64,000 nucleotides of DNA from positions 1-64,000 of the forward strand of contig JAFGLM010000012.1 in NCBI GenBank assembly GCA_016928055.1. Direction: 5' to 3'. Both the position numbers and the translations under genes were made by a program. The notes beneath the pieces are model-generated. The model did no database searches, was not told the origin of the DNA, and was given only the letters and a program-made list of their open reading frames with translations. The DNA comes from Gammaproteobacteria bacterium (GTDB lineage: Bacteria; Pseudomonadota; Gammaproteobacteria; HTCC5015). Below, one piece after another: positions 1-6,973 of the stretch (the first letter of the stretch is position 1; each line of letters opens with the position of its first letter).

Positions 1-1
1 C

Positions 2-88
2 GCGATCTATATGATCAAGCAGGCCATTATAGAAGACAAGAAGTTGGAACGTGCTAAAAATAACATTATCAATAGATTTGACCCCTAA
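2..88 (+). CDS. C-terminal tail of an unidentified protein, cut by the window edge
   Basis: Reading frame 2 is open from the first base to a TAA at 86-88 and ends in a charged helix-like tail (IEDKKLERAKNNI..). Only about 28 residues are visible, so no family can be named. The sequence just after it is made of short direct repeats (TAATCTAATCT, TGACCCCTAAT). It could equally be chance open frame. Confidence 0.25.
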   Translation, partial: AIYMIKQAIIEDKKLERAKNNIINRFDP

Positions 89-142
89 TCTAATCTCTAA
101 TCTAATCTTATGACCCCTAATCTTAATCTTCTTTGACCCCCC
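80..142. repeat. Short direct repeats rich in TGACCCC / TAATCTAATCT
   Basis: The stretch contains TGACCCCTAATC twice and TAATCTAATCT-like units several times, ending in CTTTGACCCCCC just beyond the stop codon of the PIN gene. It separates the tail of the first reading frame from the toxin gene. It looks like a degraded mobile-element or recombination scar, but nothing in it identifies an element. Confidence 0.3.
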
Positions 143-562
143 TTAACTTTCTTGATTCTGGTTAAAAGGATTATAAACGCGTAGTACTTGATCGATTAGA
201 AGTCCGTTTTGCATGTCCTCAGAATACAAGGTTTCGCATCCGGCGAGCAATGCGGCAGCAACTATCATCGCGTCATAAATATTTAACTGATAGTGTTCAG
301 CAATCTCGATCCCTTTTTCATGAGTTTCAATAGTGAAGGGTTCGGTGGTACACAGCGAGCGAATCAGAGTCAGTAATTCATTAACTTCCGTCCATGGCAT
401 ATTCAGTTTTCGACGCGCAACGCTAACGACTTCGTTCAGCACTTGCACGCTGATTATCCCGCCTGATTGAACCAAAGCTTCCGCTCGATCAGCCTTGTCA
501 GTATCACTCGACAGCAGGTAGAGCAGCACATTGGTGTCGATAAACACCTTAGCCTCGGGCAT
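143..562 (-). CDS. PIN-domain toxin (VapC-like ribonuclease)
   Basis: This 139-residue protein is a PIN-domain RNase, the toxin class that cleaves RNA through a metal-binding acidic cluster. The first acidic residue sits in FIDTNVLLYL near the N terminus, the next in the NEVVSV segment, and the last ones in YDAMIVAAAL and SEDMQNG. I chose the ATG at 562 because GAGAAG lies just upstream of it; a TTG at 580 is the longer alternative. The start overlaps the end of the upstream AbrB-type antitoxin by 14 bp, the usual arrangement for a translationally coupled toxin-antitoxin pair. The target RNA cannot be read from the sequence. Confidence 0.85.
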   Translation of the reverse strand: MPEAKVFIDTNVLLYLLSSDTDKADRAEALVQSGGIISVQVLNEVVSVARRKLNMPWTEVNELLTLIRSLCTTEPFTIETHEKGIEIAEHYQLNIYDAMIVAAALLAGCETLYSEDMQNGLLIDQVLRVYNPFNQNQES

Positions 563-782
563 TGGCTTCTTCTCGGTCAAATTTGAAATCTGCAGGCAGT
601 TTGCCCCGGAATTGCCTCAGCCTTGCCAGTAAAACTTCTCTGCCGGGTTTTTTCTTTACCTTGAACAGCCGGTCATCCGCGATAAGCACTTCGATATCAT
701 CGCCTTCGTGTAGCTGCAGTGCCTCGATTACCGAACGGGGTAACCGAATCGCCAGGCTGTTGCCCCATTTTGAGACTTGCAT
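549..782 (-). CDS. AbrB/MazE-type antitoxin of the PIN toxin
   Basis: The 77-residue protein begins MQVSKWGNSLAIRLPRSVIE, the classic swapped-hairpin AbrB/SpoVT DNA-binding domain of VapB and MazE antitoxins. The C-terminal tail (LRQFRGKLPADFKFDREEA) is the probable toxin-binding arm. I chose the ATG at 782 because it starts at the conserved MxVSKWGNS motif and has GAGGA seven bases upstream; an in-frame start at 824 would add 14 residues with no family match. It overlaps the PIN toxin gene by 14 bp. It probably represses its own promoter at the inverted repeat just upstream. Confidence 0.88.
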   Translation of the reverse strand: MQVSKWGNSLAIRLPRSVIEALQLHEGDDIEVLIADDRLFKVKKKPGREVLLARLRQFRGKLPADFKFDREEANARG

Positions 783-797
783 GTCCAAATCCTCGTT

Positions 798-843
798 GAT
801 ATACACATTTAAGCTGTATATCATTCAATGCCCAAGAGGTCAA
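798..843 (-). promoter_or_regulatory. Promoter and operator of the AbrB/PIN toxin-antitoxin pair
   Basis: On the minus strand TTGACC (838-843) and TATACA (815-820) are separated by exactly 17 bases, a good sigma-70 promoter. A perfect inverted repeat, GATATACA (798-805) and TGTATATC (815-822) with a 9-base spacer, covers the -10 and start region. This is where an AbrB-type antitoxin would be expected to bind. Binding is inferred. Confidence 0.6.
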
Positions 844-1142
844 TTGGAATGCCAGAGATTTACTGGTATGTGCACTCACGTTACCCGTACAGCACTGGTG
901 TAAACTCGCCCGTTCACTTGAACGTTCAAGATTTATGATTGGAGATAGCCCCAGTAATCTATGGAGGATTATCGGCAAAACGACAAAATCAATCGGGTCT
1001 GAACACATAGATTCTCGGAAATAGGATATTTCATTACTCGCAAGCCACTGATAATTCATTAGAAAGGGCGATACACAGGAGATTTTGAGGGCTTAGAATA
1101 GGTTTTTTGGTATAAAAACAGGCTTTTAAGGGAGAATGCATC
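844..1142. other. Non-coding gap between two toxin-antitoxin operons, with a 14-bp palindrome
   Basis: No convincing gene is seen between the promoter of the AbrB/PIN pair and the leader ORF at 1143. It contains a perfect palindrome, CTTGAACGTTCAAG, at 917-930. Longer open frames here are shadows without family resemblance. Confidence 0.5.
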
Positions 1143-1229
1143 ATGTCACAGGCTAATCGGCGTTTGATATCGAAGCGCGTCTGGCCCAACTTGCTATATA
1201 CCATTTATTGGTATATTCTCGCTCGATGA
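1143..1229 (+). CDS. Small leader ORF (28 aa) coupled to the RelE-like toxin
   Basis: An ATG at 1143 follows AAGGGAG at a good ribosome-binding distance and opens a 28-codon frame (MSQANRRLISKRVWP..). Its TGA at 1227-1229 overlaps the ATG of the RelE-like toxin at 1226 in the form ATGA. The toxin start has no Shine-Dalgarno of its own, so the small ORF may bring ribosomes to it. The C-terminal half is encoded across the palindromic operator. It may be a coupling peptide or a remnant of a longer gene; I do not recognise the peptide. Confidence 0.4.
   Translation: MSQANRRLISKRVWPNLLYTIYWYILAR
1196..1216. promoter_or_regulatory. Inverted repeat, probable operator of the RelE-like/HTH pair
   Basis: ATATACCA (1196-1203) and TGGTATAT (1209-1216) form perfect 8-bp arms with a 5-base spacer, 9 bases before the toxin start. 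The HTH antitoxin encoded downstream is the natural candidate to bind it for autorepression. A related half site GGTATA lies further upstream in the run TTTTTTGGTATAAAA. Confidence 0.5.
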
Positions 1230-1492
1230 GTTGGACGGTATTTATTGCCCGGAAGGCTTATAAGCAACTGCATAGGTTGCCGCGGAGTATTCAGGATTTG
1301 GCCGATCTGGCTGTTGCTGATCTGGAAAGGGAAGGTCTCAACCCTGCAGGTTGGGATGTGAAGAAAACAGGACAGGATGAATACCGACTTAGACTCACTT
1401 ATCGATACCGCATGCGTTATCGGTTGACCGATGCGCACGAGCTGGAAATCGAAGTATTTTATGTAGGCCACAGAAGGGACGCATACCGATGA
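1226..1492 (+). CDS. RelE/ParE-superfamily toxin (HigB-like)
   Basis: The 88-residue protein (MSWTVFIARKAYKQL..) has the compact fold pattern of RelE/HigB-type toxins: an N-terminal helix with KQLHRLP, a central LEREG..P.GWDVKK loop, and a C-terminal YRMRYRL..ELEIEVFYVGHRRDAY strand pair. These toxins usually cut mRNA on the ribosome; the basic and tyrosine residues near the end fit that role. The ATG at 1226 is preferred over TTG 1208. The gene overlaps the HTH antitoxin by 4 bp (ATGA), with the toxin first as in HigBA. Whether it is an RNase or a ParE-like gyrase inhibitor cannot be settled from sequence. Confidence 0.78.
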   Translation: MSWTVFIARKAYKQLHRLPRSIQDLADLAVADLEREGLNPAGWDVKKTGQDEYRLRLTYRYRMRYRLTDAHELEIEVFYVGHRRDAYR

Positions 1493-1860
1493 CGCAAGCA
1501 CTGAAAATCCACCATGATCTCGCCGATGTGGTGCTTAAACCAACATCAAAAATTAATATTGTTCGTTTAAAGAAAATGATCCGCTCTACACTGGATCAAT
1601 ATCTTGAAGAAGAGCGATTGTCTGCTGCAGTTGTTCATGCTGACGCACAAAAAAGGTTTGGGAAAAACTATCAAACACCTGGTTATTATTTGCGTCTGTA
1701 TCGTTTAAGAGCAGAATTTACGCAAGCTGATTTGGCAAATAAAACTGACATGCGCCAGCATCACCTGTCTGAGATGGAGCATAATAAGCGCCCGATTGGG
1801 AAAGCGGCAGCACAAAAGATAGCAGCTGTTTTGAAGTGTGATTATCACAAGTTCTTATAG
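1489..1860 (+). CDS. XRE-family HTH antitoxin (HigA-like)
   Basis: The 123-residue protein carries a helix-turn-helix in its C-terminal half, around YLRLYRLRAEFTQADLANKTDMRQHHLSEMEHNKRPIGKAAA, followed by a short ending typical of XRE proteins. The N-terminal half would hold the toxin-binding segment. It overlaps the RelE-like toxin by 4 bp and so is almost certainly its antitoxin and autorepressor. The palindromic site at 1196-1216 is its likely operator. The linker before the HTH is longer than in minimal HigA proteins. Confidence 0.82.
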   Translation: MTQALKIHHDLADVVLKPTSKINIVRLKKMIRSTLDQYLEEERLSAAVVHADAQKRFGKNYQTPGYYLRLYRLRAEFTQADLANKTDMRQHHLSEMEHNKRPIGKAAAQKIAAVLKCDYHKFL

Positions 1861-1990
1861 GAATCGAAGGGATTAGTCTGAACTAACCAAAACTAAGGGT
1901 GCACTCATACGCCAAAGATCACACTAATTTAGATTTTGCACGCGAACAGAATCGCGTTTGTGTGACGCCTAAAGGACTTAGTTAGATAAG

Positions 1991-2218
1991 TTATTTCTTC
2001 TTCAAAAAATCTTCAGGATCTATATTCGCCTGTTTAAGTATGGCGCGAAGCGTACCTTCTGGCATATCACCAGGATGGTTCGGGATGGTGGTGTATCGGT
2101 TAGTGTGTTCATTAAACCAGATCTCATGGCTACCGGCGGCTTGCCGGTCGAAGACAAAGCCGAAATGTTTTAAGCGCTTGGTAATCCGACGATAGTTAAA
2201 ACCCGTCAATCGTCCCAT
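1991..2218 (-). CDS. hicA: HicA-type mRNA interferase toxin
   Basis: The 75-residue protein is a HicA toxin, a small double-stranded-RNA-binding-fold RNase. The catalytic histidine sits in GSHEIW, followed by the conserved YTTIPNHPGDMPEGTLRAILKQANI segment. It starts directly after the stop codon of hicB (TAG then ATG with no gap), so the two are translated together. The gene order is antitoxin first and toxin second, the reverse of the E. coli hicAB order but common elsewhere. Length matches the family. Confidence 0.92.
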   Translation of the reverse strand: MGRLTGFNYRRITKRLKHFGFVFDRQAAGSHEIWFNEHTNRYTTIPNHPGDMPEGTLRAILKQANIDPEDFLKKK

Positions 2219-2449
2219 CTAACCGCTCACTACAAGTGGCAAATCGAAGGAATCGCTGGCCTGTTTTAACGAGGGTGTGGTTTGCCGTTCGGCCTGGGCT
2301 TCCAGCAACCGGCGTGCGACATCGCGAGCAATCTCCAGGGTCTCAGACACCGTGCGACCCTGTGCCACCAAACCTGGGATATCATCCGAGGTGGCCAAAT
2401 AAACCCCTTCCGGTAACTTCTCCACATGTACGTTTACAATCTGTTCCAT
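2219..2449 (-). CDS. hicB: HicB-type antitoxin
   Basis: The 76-residue protein has the HicB N-terminal fold (VHVEKLPEGVYLATSDDIPGLVAQGRTVSETLEIARDVARRLLE), which mimics RNA and blocks the HicA active site. The C-terminal part is short (SFDLPLVVSG) and shows no obvious HTH or ribbon-helix-helix, so DNA binding is uncertain. The ATG at 2449 has AGGA seven bases upstream; the longer start at 2488 adds 13 residues without support. It abuts hicA directly. Confidence 0.88.
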   Translation of the reverse strand: MEQIVNVHVEKLPEGVYLATSDDIPGLVAQGRTVSETLEIARDVARRLLEAQAERQTTPSLKQASDSFDLPLVVSG

Positions 2450-2633
2450 ATCTGTTTCCTGCATTAGATCGCTTTGTTCCAATAGCATGACTGGTTGTAG
2501 GCAGCCATCCTTTAGTGACGCTCAAATGATATTACGTTCTTTAGGAAATAAATACCCGAAGATCGACGAATCTGACGCCTTGATTCTCTTGATTTCCAGG
2601 CCATGAAGAGTATCGGCAAGGATGAATTAATTT

Positions 2634-2653
2634 GCTATGCTTTCGTCGATAGC
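2634..2653. promoter_or_regulatory. Short inverted repeat before the DUF433 gene
   Basis: GCTAT (2634-2638) and ATAGC (2649-2653) form a small dyad just upstream of the ribosome binding site AGAAGGAGG of the DUF433 gene. DUF433 proteins have an HTH-like fold, so this could be an autoregulatory site. The arms are short and the claim is weak. Confidence 0.25.
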
Positions 2654-2670
2654 CAGAAGGAGGCGGACTG

Positions 2671-2898
2671 ATGCAACTTGATCGAATTACCATTGATCCT
2701 TCCGTGATGAACGGTCAGCCGTGCATCCGGGGGATGCGCTTAACGGTGCGCCGGGTGTTGGAAGCGCTCACCGTCTACCTTACGTGGGATGAGTTAATCG
2801 CTGAATATCCTGATCTGGAAAAAGAAGATATTCGTCAGGCTCTGGAACTGGCGGCTCATAATCTGGATGATGAAGTAATCGTACTAGGTGCTGCTTGA
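2671..2898 (+). CDS. DUF433 antitoxin-like protein
   Basis: The 75-residue protein has the DUF433 pattern in full: ITIDPSVMNGQPCIRGMRLTV, then VLEALTVYLTWDELIAEYPDLEKEDIRQALELAAHNL. This family has a winged-helix-like fold and is paired with DUF5615 PIN-like toxins. A strong AGGAGG site precedes the ATG. The toxin that should follow is present only as a short N-terminal remnant starting at 2895, so this antitoxin is probably an orphan. Confidence 0.88.
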   Translation: MQLDRITIDPSVMNGQPCIRGMRLTVRRVLEALTVYLTWDELIAEYPDLEKEDIRQALELAAHNLDDEVIVLGAA

Positions 2899-3068
2899 TC
2901 AGATTGCTCCTCGATCAAGGGCTACCGTACTCTGCTGCCCGTTTGTTAATTCTAACTGGCTGGATGGATGATTATAAAATAGAAAAACATTCAGTGAATT
3001 TTTTTATCCTTTCGGGTTGTTCAATGACTAAGCGTTATAGCAATTCAAGTCAAAACCCGCTTCAGTGA
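2895..3068 (+). pseudogene. Truncated DUF5615 PIN-like toxin remnant
   Basis: A TTG at 2895, overlapping the TGA of the DUF433 gene by 4 bp, opens a frame reading (M)IRLLLDQGLPYSAARLL, the characteristic N terminus of DUF5615 PIN-like toxins. After about 20 residues the similarity ends (ILTGWMDDYKIEKH..) and the frame stops at 3066-3068, against an expected length of roughly 110-120 residues. The catalytic core is therefore missing. The overlap and partner identity support an ancestral intact toxin-antitoxin pair that lost its toxin by deletion or replacement. Confidence 0.7.
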
Positions 3069-3254
3069 TACCTTCTAAATTGTGAGATAAATTCTTTATT
3101 TCTTATTCAACCGCTGGAGTGGTTCTAACGCTCATGGTTATAAGAAATGACAATGATTATCAATTGGGTAGTATAAAAAAGATGAGACGCACCTTTTTTG
3201 TGCTCTCGCAGATAAGAAAGATCTGAAAATTTGCCGCCAGAGACCTTTTTAAAT

Positions 3255-3268
3255 TGACACCGGTGTCA
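3255..3268. promoter_or_regulatory. Perfect 14-bp palindrome, candidate LacI-family operator
   Basis: TGACACCGGTGTCA is self-complementary over all 14 bases with a central CCGG. LacI-family regulators bind even-length palindromes with a central CG of this general shape. It lies about 390 bp before the TonB-dependent receptor of the pectin locus. No regulator gene is in the window, so the binding protein and the effector sugar are unknown. Confidence 0.45.
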
Positions 3269-3394
3269 CATGGCGGTATGTTTTTACCCTTAGTTGAGTA
3301 CGTCTATGCCACAGGGAGCGTGAGCATAGATTTCACTAATTAAATCAATGAGATAGCTAGTTTCAGGTCATTTTATAGCCTGCTCTGCTTAAAC

Positions 3395-3405
3395 CATACG
3401 GTATG
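3395..3405. promoter_or_regulatory. Symmetric CATACGGTATG, candidate second operator
   Basis: CATAC and GTATG are perfect 5-bp arms around one central G. It could be a second regulator site for the receptor gene. The length is too short to exclude chance. Confidence 0.2.
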
Positions 3406-3651
3406 TAAATGCCCGTATTGGCTGGGTACTCCGCAAAATGACGCAAATAAGAGCTATTTAATCAAAAGCAGTCGGGGGACTACTTCAAGTGCAAAGACTT
3501 TTCCGGTCAATCCCAATATCCCTTTTTTGGAGGACCTGATCGCCTGTGGTGATCGGGAAGGAAGACATTGCATTCAAATTTCAAGCAACCCAAATCTGGA
3601 TTGCTTATTAAATGACGCGTTTAAGGCAGGATTTATACAAGGTGGGTAAAA

Positions 3652-6600
3652 ATGATCTTAAATAAACCATTATTGCGGGTGATTGTTGCTTTGCTTTCCG
3701 CGGGTGTTGTTACCGCGCAGGCACAGGAAACGGCAGACTCTTCGGATATTGAGGAAGTGATCGTACGCGGTATTCGCGCTGCGGATATGAATGCCCGCGA
3801 AGCTGAACGTATGAAAGATATATTCAGCTCGGTTATCTCGCAGGATGATGTGGGTAACTTTGCCGACCAGAATGTCGCTGAAGCCCTGCAACGACTGCCG
3901 GGTGTGACCCTGCAAAAGAGTGACGGCCAGGCTGAGTTTGTTAACATCCGTGGCCTGGGGCCGAGTTTTGTTGGCGTAACAATGAACAACTCAGAATTAT
4001 CTTCTGCAACCGACGCTGGGCGTGCTGTCGGGCTTAATGCAATTCCGGCCGATTTAATGGGTGCAATGGAGGTTTTTAAATCGCTGACACCGGATATGGA
4101 TTTGAATTCCATTGGTGGCAAGGTCAACGTTAAGTCAGTGAGTGCATTCGATAAGGGTAAAGACACATTAAAAGTTTCTGTGCAAGGTTCTATGCATGAG
4201 CAGCGTGGTGAGTTTTCACCTAAAACGACTGTTTTGGGAACCAAGCTTCTGGCCGATGATACAATTGGTATTGCGGCATCATTTTCATTTGAGGAGCGTT
4301 CCACCGATATTAATCAGATCGATGCGGATACTGACGACGGGCTGCAGTATATTCGTCAATCGCAACCTTATGTGGGTCGAACCGATCCAACCATGCTGGC
4401 TCGTCCGCCTGCCCTGTCTTCCACACAGTATATGGAATCCGGATTTGTAGATCCGTATATTGATTCACCGCGAATGTTAATTCCTTCGGATTTTGAAGTT
4501 ATTGTGGACGAAACGGTTCGTACTCGCATTGCAGGCACACTAGATTTCGGCTGGCGTCCCACTGATGGGCATGATTACTATTTCCGTTATGCGCATACCG
4601 ATTTTAACGATGAAGAAGTGACTTTGCGGGAAAATTATAGATTAATTAATTCAACTAATTTCAATTATATTATTTCAGTTGATCCCGCTAATAACTTTTT
4701 TGCCTTAACAAATACTGATTTGCGGCACCAGATCCAGATTGAAGAGTACAGCGCCGTAACGGATGATATATCTATCGGTGGAGAAAATATTTTTAACGAC
4801 TGGACGATAGATTATGAGTATCACCAGTCGGAGAGTGAGCGTAATAGCCCGGATGATCGCCGTATACAATATCGCATCCGCGCATTACCAATGTATGGCC
4901 AGCTCTATAAGGAAGATATTCGAGGCGCGATCATTTCAGGACCATCGGCGAATCAAATAGCAACTGATGCGGGAGCGGTGTTTGATTCCAGTCTTGATGG
5001 AATGAGTGGGTTTGCTGCGGGATTTGCCGAGGGCGTGCTCGGTTATGGAATCGGACTTCGTCGGCAGCCCAATATGCGGTATGACAACATAAGACTGCAA
5101 ACTGTTCTTCGCACGGACGATTTGAGTTCATTGAATTTTAACGTACGTAAAAACTTTACCGATGGTGGTTTTTTTAATGCGAATTATATTAAAGCAGGTA
5201 TTGAGATAAAAGAACGCGATCGTAATAACATTGAAACTGAACATAGCGTTAATCCCATTGATTTTTCACCATCTATTTGCAATGAAGACCGGGATTGTTT
5301 AAACAATCTTAATTCCAGTTTGGGTAGCTCCGGATTTGCCACATTCACCCCGCGTTTTAGCCGTTTTGATCATGATTTTATTACTATGAGCGATGCTGCG
5401 CGATTGATAGTGGCCACTCGCATTATTCCGGAAAGCGTTGATCCAGAAAGATCGGGTGCTGACAGCTTGAAGGAGAATTATGCGGTATATGAAAACAGTA
5501 CCGCTGCTTATTTAATGGGCGAATTCCAATTTTCAGATAGTATTTCTGTGATTGCCGGTGCGCGCTATGTTCAAACTGAATACGGTTCTACCGGGTGGTT
5601 AACTTTAAAGCATGACCGGTTTACTCAGGAAGACGGAATACTGCGTGATATCGCTATTCCTTTGGGTGGGACTAATGGTGGTTATGCGATTAACAAATAC
5701 GATGGCATATATCCCGGTATCCATGTACGTTATGACCTTCGGGATGATTTATTGATTCGCGCTTCATTGTGGACCAGTTTTAATCGCCCTGATTTCGACA
5801 ACGCTAACGCGTATGCTGAATTTGACGATCGGGTGGTGCTGTGCACAGATGCACCTTTACCGAACGAGGCGGCTTGTGGTGATAATTTAACAGACGACTT
5901 AGGTGCCACCGGTGATCTTGATCAGTATGCTCGCGATCATTTTTCTCTGGCGCCTGGCGGTAACGCTCTTGACGTAGGTAATAGTGAATTGATGCCAATG
6001 CAGGCTACTCATTTTGACGCATCTCTAAGTTGGTACGGCGAAGGGGGTCATTTTGCCGAGGTGGCGGTTTTTTACAAAGATATTGAGGACTTTATCGTCG
6101 ATGTTCGTGGTCTTGATGTTTACCGTTCTAATATGCCTCTTGCTATTCGTCAGGCGCTTGATCAGATCGATGTCAATGTAAACGGCGGCGCAGATCCCAA
6201 TAGAAATCAAAATGTGTTTGCAATTGCTCCGGATTTCTTATTTCGTGATGTCAGCACAACAATTAATGGTGATAAAGCCACGCTATATGGCTTGGAAGGC
6301 AGTTATGCCCGGTATTTTGAGAATGGCCTGTTTTTTAGCGGTAATATCACTTTGCTCGATAGTAGCGCTGATGCCGGTGCAACCGTTCGTGCTGATGATA
6401 TCCCTTTGCCGAATCAGGCTGATGTAACTACAAATATTACGGTAGGTTGGGAGAACGAAAAGTACTCAGTGCGTATGATCAGCAATTATCGCAGTGAAGT
6501 ATTGAGGGAAATAGGCACTTGTTCGCAGGCTGATATCGATGCCGACGCCGCATGGGCTAGCTTGAATGATGCCAGTAATCCGGATGCCTTAGCCGGTGCG

Positions 6601-6858
6601 ACGGGCACAGGTGTACGATATGCAGAAAACTGCCAGCGATGGGCGGATGTTTTTCACGATGATATATTTTCTATGGATTTGAAGGCTACTTATATTCCTT
6701 GGGAAAATATCAAGTTCTACCTTGATATATTGAATGTTACCGAAGATGTTGATGTTTTCTTCTACCGCGGCAACGAATTCTCTCGTGGTAATGTGCTCCA
6801 ATTTACGGAAGGAGTCGGCCGGACTTATCAGTTGGGTGTGAATGTCAGCTTATGGTAG
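3652..6858 (+). CDS. TonB-dependent outer-membrane receptor, probably for pectin oligosaccharides
   Basis: The 1068-residue protein has a signal peptide (cut near AQA-Q at 24/25), a TonB-box-like EEVIVRGIR at 34-42, and a plug domain at roughly 50-170 with VAEALQRLPGVTLQK and FVNIRGLGPSFVGVTMNN. The remaining ~850 residues form the beta-barrel and end in an aromatic residue (NVSLW), the outer-membrane assembly signal. The plug wording and length match the TonB-Xanth-Caul type receptors that import plant oligosaccharides in Xanthomonas and Caulobacter relatives. AAGGTGG precedes the ATG. Substrate is inferred from the two pectate lyases and pectin-module lipoproteins downstream; energy would come from TonB-ExbBD encoded elsewhere. 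Confidence 0.9.
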   Translation: MILNKPLLRVIVALLSAGVVTAQAQETADSSDIEEVIVRGIRAADMNAREAERMKDIFSSVISQDDVGNFADQNVAEALQRLPGVTLQKSDGQAEFVNIRGLGPSFVGVTMNNSELSSATDAGRAVGLNAIPADLMGAMEVFKSLTPDMDLNSIGGKVNVKSVSAFDKGKDTLKVSVQGSMHEQRGEFSPKTTVLGTKLLADDTIGIAASFSFEERSTDINQIDADTDDGLQYIRQSQPYVGRTDPTMLARPPALSSTQYMESGFVDPYIDSPRMLIPSDFEVIVDETVRTRIAGTLDFGWRPTDGHDYYFRYAHTDFNDEEVTLRENYRLINSTNFNYIISVDPANNFFALTNTDLRHQIQIEEYSAVTDDISIGGENIFNDWTIDYEYHQSESERNSPDDRRIQYRIRALPMYGQLYKEDIRGAIISGPSANQIATDAGAVFDSSLDGMSGFAAGFAEGVLGYGIGLRRQPNMRYDNIRLQTVLRTDDLSSLNFNVRKNFTDGGFFNANYIKAGIEIKERDRNNIETEHSVNPIDFSPSICNEDRDCLNNLNSSLGSSGFATFTPRFSRFDHDFITMSDAARLIVATRIIPESVDPERSGADSLKENYAVYENSTAAYLMGEFQFSDSISVIAGARYVQTEYGSTGWLTLKHDRFTQEDGILRDIAIPLGGTNGGYAINKYDGIYPGIHVRYDLRDDLLIRASLWTSFNRPDFDNANAYAEFDDRVVLCTDAPLPNEAACGDNLTDDLGATGDLDQYARDHFSLAPGGNALDVGNSELMPMQATHFDASLSWYGEGGHFAEVAVFYKDIEDFIVDVRGLDVYRSNMPLAIRQALDQIDVNVNGGADPNRNQNVFAIAPDFLFRDVSTTINGDKATLYGLEGSYARYFENGLFFSGNITLLDSSADAGATVRADDIPLPNQADVTTNITVGWENEKYSVRMISNYRSEVLREIGTCSQADIDADAAWASLNDASNPDALAGATGTGVRYAENCQRWADVFHDDIFSMDLKATYIPWENIKFYLDILNVTEDVDVFFYRGNEFSRGNVLQFTEGVGRTYQLGVNVSLW

Positions 6859-6973
6859 CCAATGTAGAAGCACATCAGATAAGAGCAGAATTGAATTATC
6901 CTTTTACAGTTGGCGCTGATAATTAGGTTTGCATTTATTTAAAAATTTGTTTATGAGGATCTAGGAGAGTTGT

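Larger units (their letters stand above)
3069..3651. other. Long leader region of the pectin locus
   Basis: No gene is seen. The region holds the 14-bp palindrome TGACACCGGTGTCA (3255-3268), a 7-bp inverted repeat TCTATGC/GCATAGA (3303-3309 and 3324-3330), the symmetric CATACGGTATG (3395-3405), a small hairpin at 3535-3557, and the AAGGTGG ribosome binding site before the receptor gene. This density of dyads fits a regulated promoter. Confidence 0.45.

Noticed and set aside
80-142. Insertion-sequence end
   Set aside because: The TGACCCC-rich repeats suggest a scar, but no terminal inverted repeats, target duplication or transposase is visible.
697-1059. 120-residue minus-strand frame around the AbrB antitoxin promoter
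   Set aside because: It overlaps the antitoxin gene and its promoter and operator, and lacks a ribosome binding site or recognisable domain.
3303-3330. 7-bp inverted repeat TCTATGC/GCATAGA as a terminator or operator
   Set aside because: The 14-base spacer and missing T tract argue against a terminator, and the arms are too short to claim an operator.
3633-4304. 223-residue minus-strand frame over the receptor N terminus
   Set aside because: It is a shadow of the TonB-dependent receptor, with low-complexity Ser/Ala/Thr composition and no motif.
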